Below, piece by piece: positions 1-9,055 of a stretch of 64,000 bases of DNA (position 1 is the stretch's first letter; each line of letters begins with the position of its first letter). Below the pieces are notes generated by a model. That model had not been told where the DNA came from and did no database searches. It was given only the letters and a program-made list of their open reading frames with translations. A program made the translations under genes and the position numbers. This DNA is from CAVVSD01 sp963757125 (GTDB lineage: Bacteria > Actinomycetota > Thermoleophilia > Solirubrobacterales > Solirubrobacteraceae), in contig CAVWQP010000009.1 in NCBI GenBank assembly GCA_963757125.1, positions 62,001 through 126,000 on the forward strand, read 5' to 3'.

Positions 1-982
1 GGGTTCGCCGCGCGACGCGCCCGAGGACCGTCCAGGTCCGCTGCGTGCCGTCGCGCTCCGTCCGTCTGGCGGTGAGCCCGCCGGTCCCGCGCTCCAGGGA
101 CACCCCGGTCCCCGACGCGGTCCTGATGTCGATGCCGGCGAGGCCGGGCACCTGCATCTGCGCGGTGGTCTGCAGCTCGATCTCGACCTCCCCGCGCCGT
201 GCCCGCGCGCGGCCGCGCATCGTGCCCTGGCGCGACGTCAGCGCGCCGGGGCGCCAGCCGAGGCGCGCGGTCATCCAGCCGAGCAGGAGGAGGCCGGAGA
301 CCTCCGAGCCCTCGCGGATCTGCGCGGTCACCGACGAGATCGTGCCGAGCTCGGGACGGCGGTTCGGCGGGTCGAACGCACCCGCGATGCGCTCGCGCCA
401 CGGCGTCGTGCGCAGCCAGGCGAGGTCGACGACGTAGGCCCGCGCCGCGAGCTGGCAGACGCGCTCGAGCGCGGCGCGCGGGTCGGGGTCGTCGACGGAG
501 TCCAGGAGCACGACCTGGGCGATCGACAGGAGCGCGTCGACGGCCTCGGGGTGCCCGTGCGGCGACCAGATGACCGTCGGCACGTCGGTGACGACGAGCG
601 GGTCGACGATCCGGTCGAGGTGCTTGAGGTGCTCGGGGCCGACGTTGACGACGATCGTCTCGCGCATGAGCGCGAACTCGCCCTGCTCCGGCGTGCCGGT
701 GGTCGCGATGTTCGCCGTCGCGTCGAGCGTCGTGCGGTCGGGCTCGTACGCGCAGACGATCGTGCGCGACGCGTGGAAGCGCCCGATTCCGCGCAGGCGG
801 TTGGCGATCTCGCCGCTCCACTCGCGATCGACGATGCAGACGAGGTTCAGCGCACGCGCGACGACGAACCCGGAGCTCTCCGCGTGTCGCTCCGAGATGA
901 GGTCGCGCATCGCCTCCTCGATCGCCGACGGCGTCGTGTCGCGCTCGCTCCAGACGTTGTCGGTGCGCTCGGCGATCGCCAT
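1..982 (-). CDS. opcA: OpcA, glucose-6-phosphate dehydrogenase assembly protein (3' end cut by window)
   Basis: The reading frame is open from ATG at 982 down to the left window edge, giving about 327 residues without a stop, so the C-terminus is missing. The start overlaps the zwf stop (ATGA), which implies translational coupling. Visible stretches such as IVDPLVVTDVPTVIWSPHG, AYVVDLAWLRTTPWRERIAG and LLLGWMTARLGW are typical of OpcA, known in cyanobacteria and actinobacteria as an assembly or activation factor for glucose-6-phosphate dehydrogenase. It is the last visible gene of the gnd-zwf-opcA operon. The function is taken from the family and from its position next to zwf; I see no enzyme motif of its own. 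Confidence 0.93.
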   Translation of the reverse strand, partial: MAIAERTDNVWSERDTTPSAIEEAMRDLISERHAESSGFVVARALNLVCIVDREWSGEIANRLRGIGRFHASRTIVCAYEPDRTTLDATANIATTGTPEQGEFALMRETIVVNVGPEHLKHLDRIVDPLVVTDVPTVIWSPHGHPEAVDALLSIAQVVLLDSVDDPDPRAALERVCQLAARAYVVDLAWLRTTPWRERIAGAFDPPNRRPELGTISSVTAQIREGSEVSGLLLLGWMTARLGWRPGALTSRQGTMRGRARARRGEVEIELQTTAQMQVPGLAGIDIRTASGTGVSLERGTGGLTARRTERDGTQRTWTVLGRVARRT

Positions 983-2514
983 CAGACGGCTCGCCAGACG
1001 TCGTCGCCCAGGAGGATCCTGCCGGCCTCCTCCGGTCCCTGGGTGCCCGCCTCGTAGGTCGTCGGCGGCGCGAGGCCCGCCGCCCACGCCTGCTCGACCG
1101 GGTCGATGATGCGCCACTGCGCCTCGGCCTCGTCGTTGCGCGTGAAGAGCGTCGCGTCGCCGCGCATGACGTCGAGGATGAGTCGCTCGTAGGCCTCCGG
1201 CGACTCCGACATGAACGCGGTCCCGTACAGGAACTCCATGTTCACGGGGCGGATCCGCATCCGGGTGCCGGGCACCTTCGCGCCGAGCGAGAGCGACACC
1301 CCCTCGTTGGGCTGCACGGTCATGACGAGCTGGTTCGGCCGCACGTCCTGCGTGCCGTCCTGCTGGAAGCCGAGGTGCGGGACCGGCTTGAGGACGACGG
1401 CGATCTCGGTGACCTTGCGGGCCATGCGCTTGGCCGTCCGCAGGTACATCGGGACGCCCGCCCAGCGCCAGTTGTCGACCTCGAGGCGCAGCGCCGCGAA
1501 GGTCTCCGTCGTCGAGTCCGACGGGACGCCCTCCTCCTCGTGGTAGCCCACGGCGTCCTCGCCGCCGACGGTGCCCGCGGTGTACTGGGCGCGGACCGAC
1601 ATCTCCGGCACCTCCTCGACCGTCGGAGGCGTGATCGCGCGGAGCACCTTCACCTTCTCGTCGCGGACCTCGTCGGCCGTGAACATCACCGGCGGCTCCA
1701 TGCAGAGCAGGCACAGGAGCTGGAGCATGTGGTTCTGCACGAGGTCGCGCACCGCGCCGGCGCTGTCGTAGTAGCTCGCGCGGCTGCCGATGCCGATGTC
1801 CTCGGCCGCGGTGATCTGGACGTGGTCGATGTAGTTGCGGTTCCAGAGCGGCTCGAAGAGCCCGTTGGCGAAGCGGAACGCCAGGACGTTCTGGACGGTC
1901 TCCTTGCCCAGGTAGTGGTCGATGCGGAAGACCTGGCGCTCCTCGAAGACGCTCAGCACGCGGCGGTTGAGCTCCTCCGCCTCCGCGAGGCTCGTGCCGA
2001 ACGGCTTCTCGATGACGACGCGCACGTCGGTCTCGTCGAGGTGGTTGAGCCCGGCCTTGCCGAGCGCCTCGATGATCACCGGGAAGAACGCGGGCGCGGT
2101 CGACAGGTAGAAGGTGCGGTTCAGCGGGTCGCCGCCCTCGGCGTCGAACTCGCCGAGGACCTCGCCGAGCCGCGTGTAGACCGTCGGGTCGTCGAACGAT
2201 CCGGCGACGTAGCGGACCTCGGCGAGCAGGCGGGTGAGCACCCGCTCGTCGGGCGTGCGGCGCGAGTACCGGCGGATCGCGTCGGCGGCCATCTCGCGGA
2301 ACTCGTCGTCGGAGTGATCCGAGCGCGACGTGCCGATGAGGTTGAAGCGCTCGGGGAGCGCGCCGTCGTGGGCGAGGTTGTAGAGCGCCGGGAGCAGCTT
2401 GCGCTGGGCGAGATCGCCGGTGGCGCCGAAGATCGTGATGGCGGTCGGGTGGACCGGGAGCCGCTCGAGGCCGGCGGCCAGCGGGTTCTCCTGCTGGGGG
2501 GTCGCTGCGCTCAT
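982..2514 (-). CDS. zwf: Glucose-6-phosphate 1-dehydrogenase
   Basis: 510 aa, close to the usual 480-510 aa. It oxidises glucose 6-phosphate to 6-phosphogluconolactone and makes NADPH, the entry step of the oxidative pentose phosphate pathway in the cytosol. The N-terminal Rossmann motif is GATGDLAQRK (about residues 30-39). The EKPFG motif is near residue 169 and the substrate/catalytic motif RIDHYLGKE near 197-205. The start lies 3 nt after the gnd stop and the stop overlaps the opcA start, so the three genes form one transcription unit. No residue looks abnormal. Confidence 0.97.
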   Translation of the reverse strand: MSAATPQQENPLAAGLERLPVHPTAITIFGATGDLAQRKLLPALYNLAHDGALPERFNLIGTSRSDHSDDEFREMAADAIRRYSRRTPDERVLTRLLAEVRYVAGSFDDPTVYTRLGEVLGEFDAEGGDPLNRTFYLSTAPAFFPVIIEALGKAGLNHLDETDVRVVIEKPFGTSLAEAEELNRRVLSVFEERQVFRIDHYLGKETVQNVLAFRFANGLFEPLWNRNYIDHVQITAAEDIGIGSRASYYDSAGAVRDLVQNHMLQLLCLLCMEPPVMFTADEVRDEKVKVLRAITPPTVEEVPEMSVRAQYTAGTVGGEDAVGYHEEEGVPSDSTTETFAALRLEVDNWRWAGVPMYLRTAKRMARKVTEIAVVLKPVPHLGFQQDGTQDVRPNQLVMTVQPNEGVSLSLGAKVPGTRMRIRPVNMEFLYGTAFMSESPEAYERLILDVMRGDATLFTRNDEAEAQWRIIDPVEQAWAAGLAPPTTYEAGTQGPEEAGRILLGDDVWRAV

Positions 2515-2517
2515 CGT

Positions 2518-3459
<942 letters not shown>

Positions 3460-3466
3460 TGAGGAA

Positions 3467-3472
3467 CCTCCT
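3467..3472 (-). promoter_or_regulatory. Strong ribosome binding site for gnd
   Basis: AGGAGG on the minus strand, 7 nt before the GTG at 3459. It fixes the gnd start and contrasts with the many genes in this window that have no Shine-Dalgarno sequence. Confidence 0.8.
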
Positions 3473-3531
3473 GAAGCTGTGTCTGAAGTGTCTCGTGCAC
3501 GCCGACCCGACCGTGCCGATTGCGTGGTGGC

Positions 3532-4479
3532 CTACCCAGCGGCGACGTGGCGCCGCGCGTCCTCCCCCTGCTCCGAGGCCAGCTCGTGCCCTGCGAGCAG
3601 CGCGGCTCCGCGCATGCCGGCCTTGTTCGCGTACCGCGCGAGGGTGATGCGCGTCGCCGTCCCGACCCCCGGCATGACGTAGGCCTGGGCCACGCGCCGC
3701 GCCGGCTCCAGCAGCAGATCGCCGGCGGCGGCGGAGATCCCGCCGCCCAGGACGACCATGTCGGGGTCGAAGGTGTTGATGGCGTTGGCGACGCCGATGC
3801 CGACCCGCTCGCCGAGGATGCGCAGGCACTCCAGCGCGCGCTCGTCGCCCTCGTGGGCGAGCTTGACCGCCTCCTCGCCGTTCTCCAGGCCGCGCTCCTG
3901 CGCGAGCGCGTGCAGCCCGCGGCCGGCGCCGAGCGCCTCGAGGGACGCGGGCTGGGGCGGACGCGGCTGCGCGGCGGGCGCGCCGGCCGAGAGGTCCGCG
4001 GCGACGATCTGGTGCCCGAGCTCTGCGGCCGCGCCGGACGCGCCGCGGTAGATGCGCCCGTCGATCACGATGCCGCCGCCGATGCCGGTCCCGACCGTGA
4101 GCATCACGAGATGGCGGGCGACGAGGGAGCGATCGTCCGCGTAGGCCTCGGCGAGCGCCGCGCAGTTGGCGTCGTTGTCGACGTAGACCGGGATGCCGAG
4201 CCGCTCGCGCAGGAGGTCGCGGAGCGGCACGCCGGCGAGCGGGATGTTCACGCTGAAGCGGGCGGTGCCGGTGGCGAAGTCGACCGCGCTGGGAACGGCG
4301 ATCCCGACGGCGTTCGCGGCACCCGCCGCGCGGATGGCGGTGACGAACTGCTCGAGGAGCTCCTCCTCGTTGTCGGAGTCGGTCGGCCAGCTGCCGACCT
4401 CCGCCAACCCCGACCCCTCGAGGACCGCGACGGCGACCTTCGTGCCGCCGACGTCCACACCGATGAGTCGCTCAGCCAC
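3532..4479 (-). CDS. ROK-family sugar kinase (glucokinase-like) lacking the zinc-site cysteines
   Basis: 315 aa, normal length for ROK kinases, which phosphorylate glucose or N-acetyl-hexosamines with ATP. The phosphate-binding GVDVGGTKVAVAVL (about 7-20), the catalytic Asp in VDNDANCAALAE, the GTGIGGG glycine motif and the ELGH motif are present. The usual zinc motif CxCGxxGC that follows ELGH is replaced by a proline/glutamine-rich QPRPPQPASLEA with no cysteine. The start overlaps the upstream reductase stop by 8 bp, and gnd starts 72 bp downstream, so supply of hexose phosphate to the pentose phosphate genes is plausible. The exact substrate is uncertain. Confidence 0.88.
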   Translation of the reverse strand: MAERLIGVDVGGTKVAVAVLEGSGLAEVGSWPTDSDNEEELLEQFVTAIRAAGAANAVGIAVPSAVDFATGTARFSVNIPLAGVPLRDLLRERLGIPVYVDNDANCAALAEAYADDRSLVARHLVMLTVGTGIGGGIVIDGRIYRGASGAAAELGHQIVAADLSAGAPAAQPRPPQPASLEALGAGRGLHALAQERGLENGEEAVKLAHEGDERALECLRILGERVGIGVANAINTFDPDMVVLGGGISAAAGDLLLEPARRVAQAYVMPGVGTATRITLARYANKAGMRGAALLAGHELASEQGEDARRHVAAG

Positions 4480-5167
4480 GGGGAAGTCCTATCCGATAGC
4501 GCGTGAACAGCATGTCGTCATGCTCGAGCAGGTGCACCAGCTCCAGTGTGACGGGCGGGAGAAGTGGAGGTCCCACCACCGTCCTGGGGCCGTCGCCTCC
4601 GACCACCACGGGGGACAGGGCGAGGAACAGCTCGTCGACGAGTCCGGCGGCGAACAGGGATCCGAGCAGTGTCGGACCGCCCTCGCACAGCAGGCTGCGC
4701 ACACCGTGCTCCTGGCGGACGCGGCGCAGCGCCGACGCCGGGTCGGCGTCGTCGCCGGTGAAGACCGCCCGTGGCTGCTCGGGATCCGTGAGCAGCTCGA
4801 TGTCGGGCAGGTCGCCTGACCGCGAGAGCACGACCGCGAGCGGGTCGGGCGCCAGCCCGCGGGCGCGTCGCTCCTCGCGGCGCTCGGGCTGGAGGATGAG
4901 CCGCCGGTAGCGCTCGGCGCGCAGGGTGCCGGTGCCGGCGAGCACGGCGTCGATCTGGCCGCGCAGTGCGTGGAACAGCGCGCGGTCGGCCGGCCCGCTC
5001 AGCCCGGCTGATGCCCCGTCGAGCGTCGCGCGCCCGTCGGCGGAGGCCACCATGTTGGCCACGACGTAGGGGCGGTCGTCCGGCGCCGCGTCGCCCAGGC
5101 GCAGGTCGTCCAGCGCCCGTGCGGCCTCGAGGGTCCCCGCGTCCGGGAACAGTCGGCGGATCTCCAT
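4472..5167 (-). CDS. Pyrimidine reductase family protein (RibD C-terminal domain-like)
   Basis: 231 aa, a stand-alone RibD_C/DHFR-like fold. In the riboflavin pathway this domain reduces the ribosylamino-pyrimidinone with NADPH. Family signatures are VVANMVASADGRATLDG (about 36-52), DAVLAGTGTLRAERY and the late GGPTLLGSLFAAGLVDELFL. No deaminase domain is attached and no other rib genes are nearby, so a true role in riboflavin synthesis is not shown; many actinobacteria carry such orphan copies. It starts at ATG 5167 with a TAGCCT -10-like hexamer at 5177-5182, and its end overlaps the ROK kinase gene, suggesting co-transcription. Confidence 0.85.
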   Translation of the reverse strand: MEIRRLFPDAGTLEAARALDDLRLGDAAPDDRPYVVANMVASADGRATLDGASAGLSGPADRALFHALRGQIDAVLAGTGTLRAERYRRLILQPERREERRARGLAPDPLAVVLSRSGDLPDIELLTDPEQPRAVFTGDDADPASALRRVRQEHGVRSLLCEGGPTLLGSLFAAGLVDELFLALSPVVVGGDGPRTVVGPPLLPPVTLELVHLLEHDDMLFTRYRIGLPRG

Positions 5168-5186
5168 CGTGCACGGAGGCTATGGG

Positions 5187-5603
5187 GTGGGCACACTTCG
5201 CCCCGTGGATCGCGAGCCGCTGGAGGGGATCGCCGCCGCCGACGAGCGTCTCGGTCGCCCGATGCCGCTCCCGTCGCTGCCGCTGCCGCTCGGCCGCTGG
5301 GTCGAGGTGGTCGCGACGGAGGGCGGCGGGGTGGAGGTCGAGTGGAACCTGGACGACACGCGCGGCGGCCCCGGGCGCCTGGCGCTGTGGGCGGGTCCGT
5401 CCGAGCCGCCGGACCGCGGTCTGCCCGAGCCCGAGGCGCTCGACGGCTACGCGCACCGGTTCGCGCCGCTCGGCGAGGCGGAGCCGTCGCTGCGGCCGGT
5501 GCACGAGCTCCTCTGGCGCTCAGGCGAGCTGTGGCTGCGCCTCACGGCGCAGGGGCCGTGGGACCTCGACGAGGTCCGACGGCTCGCCGCGTCGATCCGC
5601 TAG
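5187..5603 (+). CDS. Conserved hypothetical protein
   Basis: I do not recognise this protein (138 aa from the chosen start). GTG 5187 is preferred over the in-frame GTG at 5169 because GGAGG at 5175-5179 sits 7 nt before it; 5169 would place this gene almost on top of the divergent reductase start. The protein is acidic with a Pro/Leu-rich stretch (PMPLPSLPLPLGRW) followed by what may be a beta-sandwich (WVEVVATEGGGVEVEWNLDD). There is no signal peptide, membrane segment or catalytic motif. It ends inside the alanine dehydrogenase stop (4-bp convergent overlap). Confidence 0.6.
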   Translation: MGTLRPVDREPLEGIAAADERLGRPMPLPSLPLPLGRWVEVVATEGGGVEVEWNLDDTRGGPGRLALWAGPSEPPDRGLPEPEALDGYAHRFAPLGEAEPSLRPVHELLWRSGELWLRLTAQGPWDLDEVRRLAASIR

Positions 5604-6730
5604 GCGGCGCTGAGCGCGCCGAGCGCCTCCATCGGGTCCGTCCACTCCAGGCCCTGGTCGCGGGCGACCGGCTCGTAGGTGAGGTGCCCGCCGCAGACGT
5701 TCAGGCCGGCGAGGAAGCCCGGGTCCGCGCCGAGCGCCGCGGCCGGTCCCTGCGCCGCGAGCTTGAGGACGTAGGGCATCGTCGAGTTCGTCAGCGCGTA
5801 GGTGCTCGTGATCGGCACCGCGCCCGGCATGTTCGCGACGCAGTAGTGGGTCACGCCGTCGACCTCGTAGGTCGGGTCGGTGTGCGTCGTGGGCCGCGAC
5901 GTCTCGAAGCAGCCGCCCTGGTCGATGGAGATGTCGACGAGCACCGCGTTGCGCTTCATGAGCGCGAGCTGCGCGCGCGTGACCACGCGCGGCGCCTTCG
6001 CGCCGCGCACGAGGACGGCGCCGATGACGAGGTCCATCTCCGGCAGGAGCTGCTCGATCGCGAGCGTGGAGGCGAAGACCGTCGACGCTCGCCCGGCGAG
6101 CTCGGCGTCGAGCTGGCGCAGGCGGTCGATGTTGCGGTCGGCGACGTAGACCTCCGCGCCGATGCCGATCGCGACGTGCGCCGCCTGGGTGCCGGAGACG
6201 CCGCCGCCGATGACGAGCACCTTGCCCGCTGCGACGCCTGCGACGCCGCCGAGCAGGAGTCCACGACCGCCGAGCGGGCGCTCGAGCATGAACGCGCCGG
6301 CCTGGGTCGCGATCTTGCCCGCGACCTCGCTCATCGGCGCGAGCAGCGGCAGTCGGCCGGCGGGGTCCGTGACGGTCTCGTAGGCGATGCACGTCGCGCC
6401 GGAGGCGATGAGGCCCTGCGTCAGCTCGGGGTCGGGCGCGAGGTGCAGGTAGGTGAAGAGGGTGTGGCGCGGCTCGAGGCGCGCGACCTCGACCGGCTGC
6501 GGCTCCTTGACCTTCACGATGAGGTCGGCCTGCGCGAAGACGGCGTCCGCGTCGGGCAGGATCGTGGCGCCCTGGGCGGTGTAGTCGTCGTCGGTGATGC
6601 CGGAGCCCGTCCCGGCGCCCGCCTGCACGACCACCTCGTGGCCGGCATCGGACAGCTCCCGGACCCCGGCGGGCGTCAGCGCGACGCGGTACTCATCCGT
6701 CTTGATCTCGGTCGGGACGCCGACGCGCAT
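5600..6730 (-). CDS. ald: Alanine dehydrogenase
   Basis: 376 aa, the standard length. It catalyses NAD-dependent interconversion of L-alanine with pyruvate and ammonia. Seen are the N-terminal MRVGVPTEIKTDEYRVALTP with the substrate-binding Arg, VKVKEPQPVE, the Rossmann motif VLVIGGGVSGTQAA (about 171-184) and GGCFETSRPTTHTDP near 270. A Shine-Dalgarno AGGAG lies 6 nt before the ATG at 6730. An Lrp/AsnC regulator is transcribed divergently from an 86-bp gap, the arrangement known for AldR-type control of ald, so induction by alanine is a reasonable inference. Confidence 0.96.
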   Translation of the reverse strand: MRVGVPTEIKTDEYRVALTPAGVRELSDAGHEVVVQAGAGTGSGITDDDYTAQGATILPDADAVFAQADLIVKVKEPQPVEVARLEPRHTLFTYLHLAPDPELTQGLIASGATCIAYETVTDPAGRLPLLAPMSEVAGKIATQAGAFMLERPLGGRGLLLGGVAGVAAGKVLVIGGGVSGTQAAHVAIGIGAEVYVADRNIDRLRQLDAELAGRASTVFASTLAIEQLLPEMDLVIGAVLVRGAKAPRVVTRAQLALMKRNAVLVDISIDQGGCFETSRPTTHTDPTYEVDGVTHYCVANMPGAVPITSTYALTNSTMPYVLKLAAQGPAAALGADPGFLAGLNVCGGHLTYEPVARDQGLEWTDPMEALGALSAA

Positions 6731-6816
6731 GGCTCGCTCCTGGGTGCTCGGGTGTGGTCCTCAGCCGTAGGATGCGCGCTGGCGGCCAGTCCGCACAACC
6801 GACACGCGGTACGACT

Positions 6817-7272
6817 GTGCAATCCGCAGCGCTGGACGACATCGACTTCAGGATCATCAACGCGCTCGTCCGAAACGGAAGGACGCCGTTCGCGAGTCTG
6901 GGCGCCGAGGTGGGCCTCAGCCCGCACGGCGCGGCCGACCGGGTCCGCCGGCTCGAGCGCGCCGGGATCATCACCGGCTTCACGGCGACCGTGGACCTCG
7001 GCAGCGTCGGGCGGGGCCTCGACGCGTTCATCGACGTCCGCCTGCTCGCGGGCACCCAGCCGGACACGTTCGAGGCCTTCGTGACCGCATTGCCTGCCGT
7101 CCGCGAGGTCGCGTTCGTCACCGGCCGCTTCGACTACCACGTGCGCGTGGCGTGCCGCGACGCCGACGACCTGGACGCGACGGTCCGCGCGATCCGCGGC
7201 GAGGCGGGCGCCGCGCAGACCGAGACGAGGATCGTCCTGAGGGCCGCCGCCTCGCCGAAGGCCGTGGGTTAG
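6817..7272 (+). CDS. Lrp/AsnC-family transcriptional regulator
   Basis: 151 aa from GTG 6817, the usual family length; an upstream in-frame start at 6754 would add a low-complexity tail and run into the ald promoter. The N-terminal winged helix-turn-helix is LDDIDFRIINALVRNGRTP through LGAEVGLSPHGAADRVRRL (about 5-45), followed by the RAM/effector domain. It is divergent from ald and is the obvious candidate ald regulator (compare AldR), but this rests on synteny. Its TAG stop (7270-7272) forms part of the -10-like TAGGGT of glpX. Confidence 0.9.
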   Translation: MQSAALDDIDFRIINALVRNGRTPFASLGAEVGLSPHGAADRVRRLERAGIITGFTATVDLGSVGRGLDAFIDVRLLAGTQPDTFEAFVTALPAVREVAFVTGRFDYHVRVACRDADDLDATVRAIRGEAGAAQTETRIVLRAAASPKAVG

Positions 7273-7275
7273 GGT
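7270..7275 (+). promoter_or_regulatory. -10-like hexamer TAGGGT of leaderless glpX
   Basis: TAGGGT lies 6 nt before the ATG at 7282, so transcription would start at or next to the start codon. The first three bases are the stop codon of the upstream regulator gene. This is one of at least thirteen equivalent sites in the window. Confidence 0.55.
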
Positions 7276-7281
7276 CCGCCG

Positions 7282-8313
7282 ATGAGCACCACCGAGCACG
7301 GCGTCTTCGACCGGCAGGACGACAACCCCGAGCGTCCCGACCGCAACCTGGCGCTCGAGCTCGTCCGCGTCACCGAGGCCGCGGCGCTCGCAGCAGCCCG
7401 CTGGGTCGGGCGCGGCGAGAAGGAGTCGGCCGATCAGGCCGCTGTCGACGCGATGCGCCTGGTGCTGGACACCGTGCGCATGGACGGCGTCGTCGTCATC
7501 GGCGAGGGCGAGAAGGACGAGGCGCCGATGCTCTACAACGGCGAGCAGATCGGCGACGGCTCGCCGCCGCAGGTCGACATCGCCGTCGACCCGCTCGAGG
7601 GGACGACGCTGTGCGCGAAGGGGATGCCCAACGCGCTGTCCGTCATCGCACTGGCCGAGCGGGGATCGATGTTCGATCCCGGACCCTGCGTCTACATGGA
7701 GAAGATCGCCGGGGCCGACGACATCGTGGACCTCCTCGACCTCGACCGCCCGCTCAAGGAGACGCTCGCGCTCGTCGCCGGGCGGCGCGGCGTCGAGATC
7801 GGCGACGTGATGGTCGTCATGCTCGACCGCCCCCGCCACGAGCCGGCCATCGCCGAGATCCGCGCCTGCGGCGCGCGCGTGCGCCTCATCTCCGACGGCG
7901 ACGTCTCCGGCGCGCTGCTCGCGGTGTCCGACCGCTCGCCGGTCGACCTCCTCTACGGCATCGGCGGCACGCCGGAGGGCGTCATCTCCGCCGCCGCGAT
8001 CAAGTGCACCGGGGGCGAGCTCGTGGGGCGGCTGTGGCCGCGCGACGACGAGGAGCGCAAGGCCGCGCTGGACGCCGGCTACGACCTCGACCTGCAGCTC
8101 ACGACGAACGACCTCGTGCGCTCCGACCACTGCTTCTTCTCCGCCACCGGCGTGACCGACGGCGACGTCCTGCAGGGCGTGCGCTACCAGGGCTCCAAGG
8201 GCGCCTCGACCGAGTCGCTCGTCATGCGGTCGCGCTCCGGCACCGTGCGCCGCGTCCACGCGTCGCACGACCGCTCGAAGCTGCGCGCGGTCACCGGCGA
8301 GCGGTACGGCTGA
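7282..8313 (+). CDS. glpX: Class II fructose-1,6-bisphosphatase
   Basis: 343 aa, family length. It dephosphorylates fructose 1,6-bisphosphate in gluconeogenesis and is the only FBPase type in many actinobacteria. Metal and substrate motifs are visible: VVIGEGEKDEAPML (about 72-85), VDPLEGTTLCAKGMPNAL (about 98-115), LYGIGGTPEGVISAAAIK (about 229-246) and DLVRSDHCFFSATGVTDGD. The reading frame is intact. The 3' end overlaps the convergent gene at 8291 by 23 bp. The gene appears to be leaderless. Confidence 0.95.
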   Translation: MSTTEHGVFDRQDDNPERPDRNLALELVRVTEAAALAAARWVGRGEKESADQAAVDAMRLVLDTVRMDGVVVIGEGEKDEAPMLYNGEQIGDGSPPQVDIAVDPLEGTTLCAKGMPNALSVIALAERGSMFDPGPCVYMEKIAGADDIVDLLDLDRPLKETLALVAGRRGVEIGDVMVVMLDRPRHEPAIAEIRACGARVRLISDGDVSGALLAVSDRSPVDLLYGIGGTPEGVISAAAIKCTGGELVGRLWPRDDEERKAALDAGYDLDLQLTTNDLVRSDHCFFSATGVTDGDVLQGVRYQGSKGASTESLVMRSRSGTVRRVHASHDRSKLRAVTGERYG

Positions 8314-9046
8314 CGAACCGGCTGGTCCGGTCGGCCTCGCGCTCGGGATCGGGCAGGTCGTCCACGGCCTGGGCCGGGAAGCGCCGCACGCGCGACTCCG
8401 CCAGGTCCAGGCGCGCGAGCGACCGCAGGAAGCCGTGCGTGACGATCACGTGGATGCGTGACTGCGTCGCCTGGTAGAACCAGAGCGCGATCCCCGACAC
8501 GAGCCAGGGGTAGAAGTTCGCGACCTCGACCCGGACGTGCAGGCGCAAGCGGTCGGTGTCGACGCGCTCGCAGCGGCGCACCTCGATCTCCAGGTACCCG
8601 TCGCCCTCGCGTCCCTCCTGCGCGACGAGCAGGCCCTTGCGGATGCGCCAGCGCACGATGCCGACCTCGTCGTCCATCTCGTACTCGGGCGCGTGGAAGC
8701 TGAGCAGCGTGAACGGCTTGGTCAGCACGACGATGTAGCGACCGGTCTCGGTGTACTTCACGCGCACGATCCCGAGGGTCGCGCGCGTGAGGAACCGCCA
8801 GTACGTGCGAGCCAGGCGCTCGAGGTGGTGGGGGTCCCAGATGCCCTCGACGACGTCGAGCGGCAGCGTCAGGTCCGCCGCCTGGACGGAGTGCACGCCC
8901 CCCTCGGCGTCGACGGTGGTGTGGTCCTCGGGATCCACGATGACCGCGACGCCGACGCGCTTGGGGCGGTTGAGCAGTCGCCGGGCGGCGGCGAACAGCC
9001 CCGCGACCACGGCGATGAGGGCAGCGAAGGCTCCGAGGACTCGCAT
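8291..9046 (-). CDS. Conserved hypothetical protein with N-terminal membrane anchor
   Basis: 251 aa of unknown function. The first about 20 residues (VLGAFAALIAVVAGLFAAA) form one hydrophobic anchor, followed by a soluble domain with DPHHLERLARTYWRFL and IVRWRIRKGLLVAQEG, and a second partly hydrophobic stretch NFYPWLVSGIALWFYQ near residue 185. It is 9 nt downstream of an SDR gene on the same strand, so the two are likely co-transcribed. I considered a DUF2867-type domain, which often accompanies YbjT-like SDRs, but do not see its signature. Confidence 0.75.
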   Translation of the reverse strand: MRVLGAFAALIAVVAGLFAAARRLLNRPKRVGVAVIVDPEDHTTVDAEGGVHSVQAADLTLPLDVVEGIWDPHHLERLARTYWRFLTRATLGIVRVKYTETGRYIVVLTKPFTLLSFHAPEYEMDDEVGIVRWRIRKGLLVAQEGREGDGYLEIEVRRCERVDTDRLRLHVRVEVANFYPWLVSGIALWFYQATQSRIHVIVTHGFLRSLARLDLAESRVRRFPAQAVDDLPDPEREADRTSRFVSRTARR

Positions 9047-9055
9047 GCGACGAGG

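Noticed and set aside
3900..4030. Frameshift as cause of the missing zinc motif in the ROK kinase
   Set aside because: None of the three frames encodes the Cys-rich motif there, and the normal frame continues on both sides.
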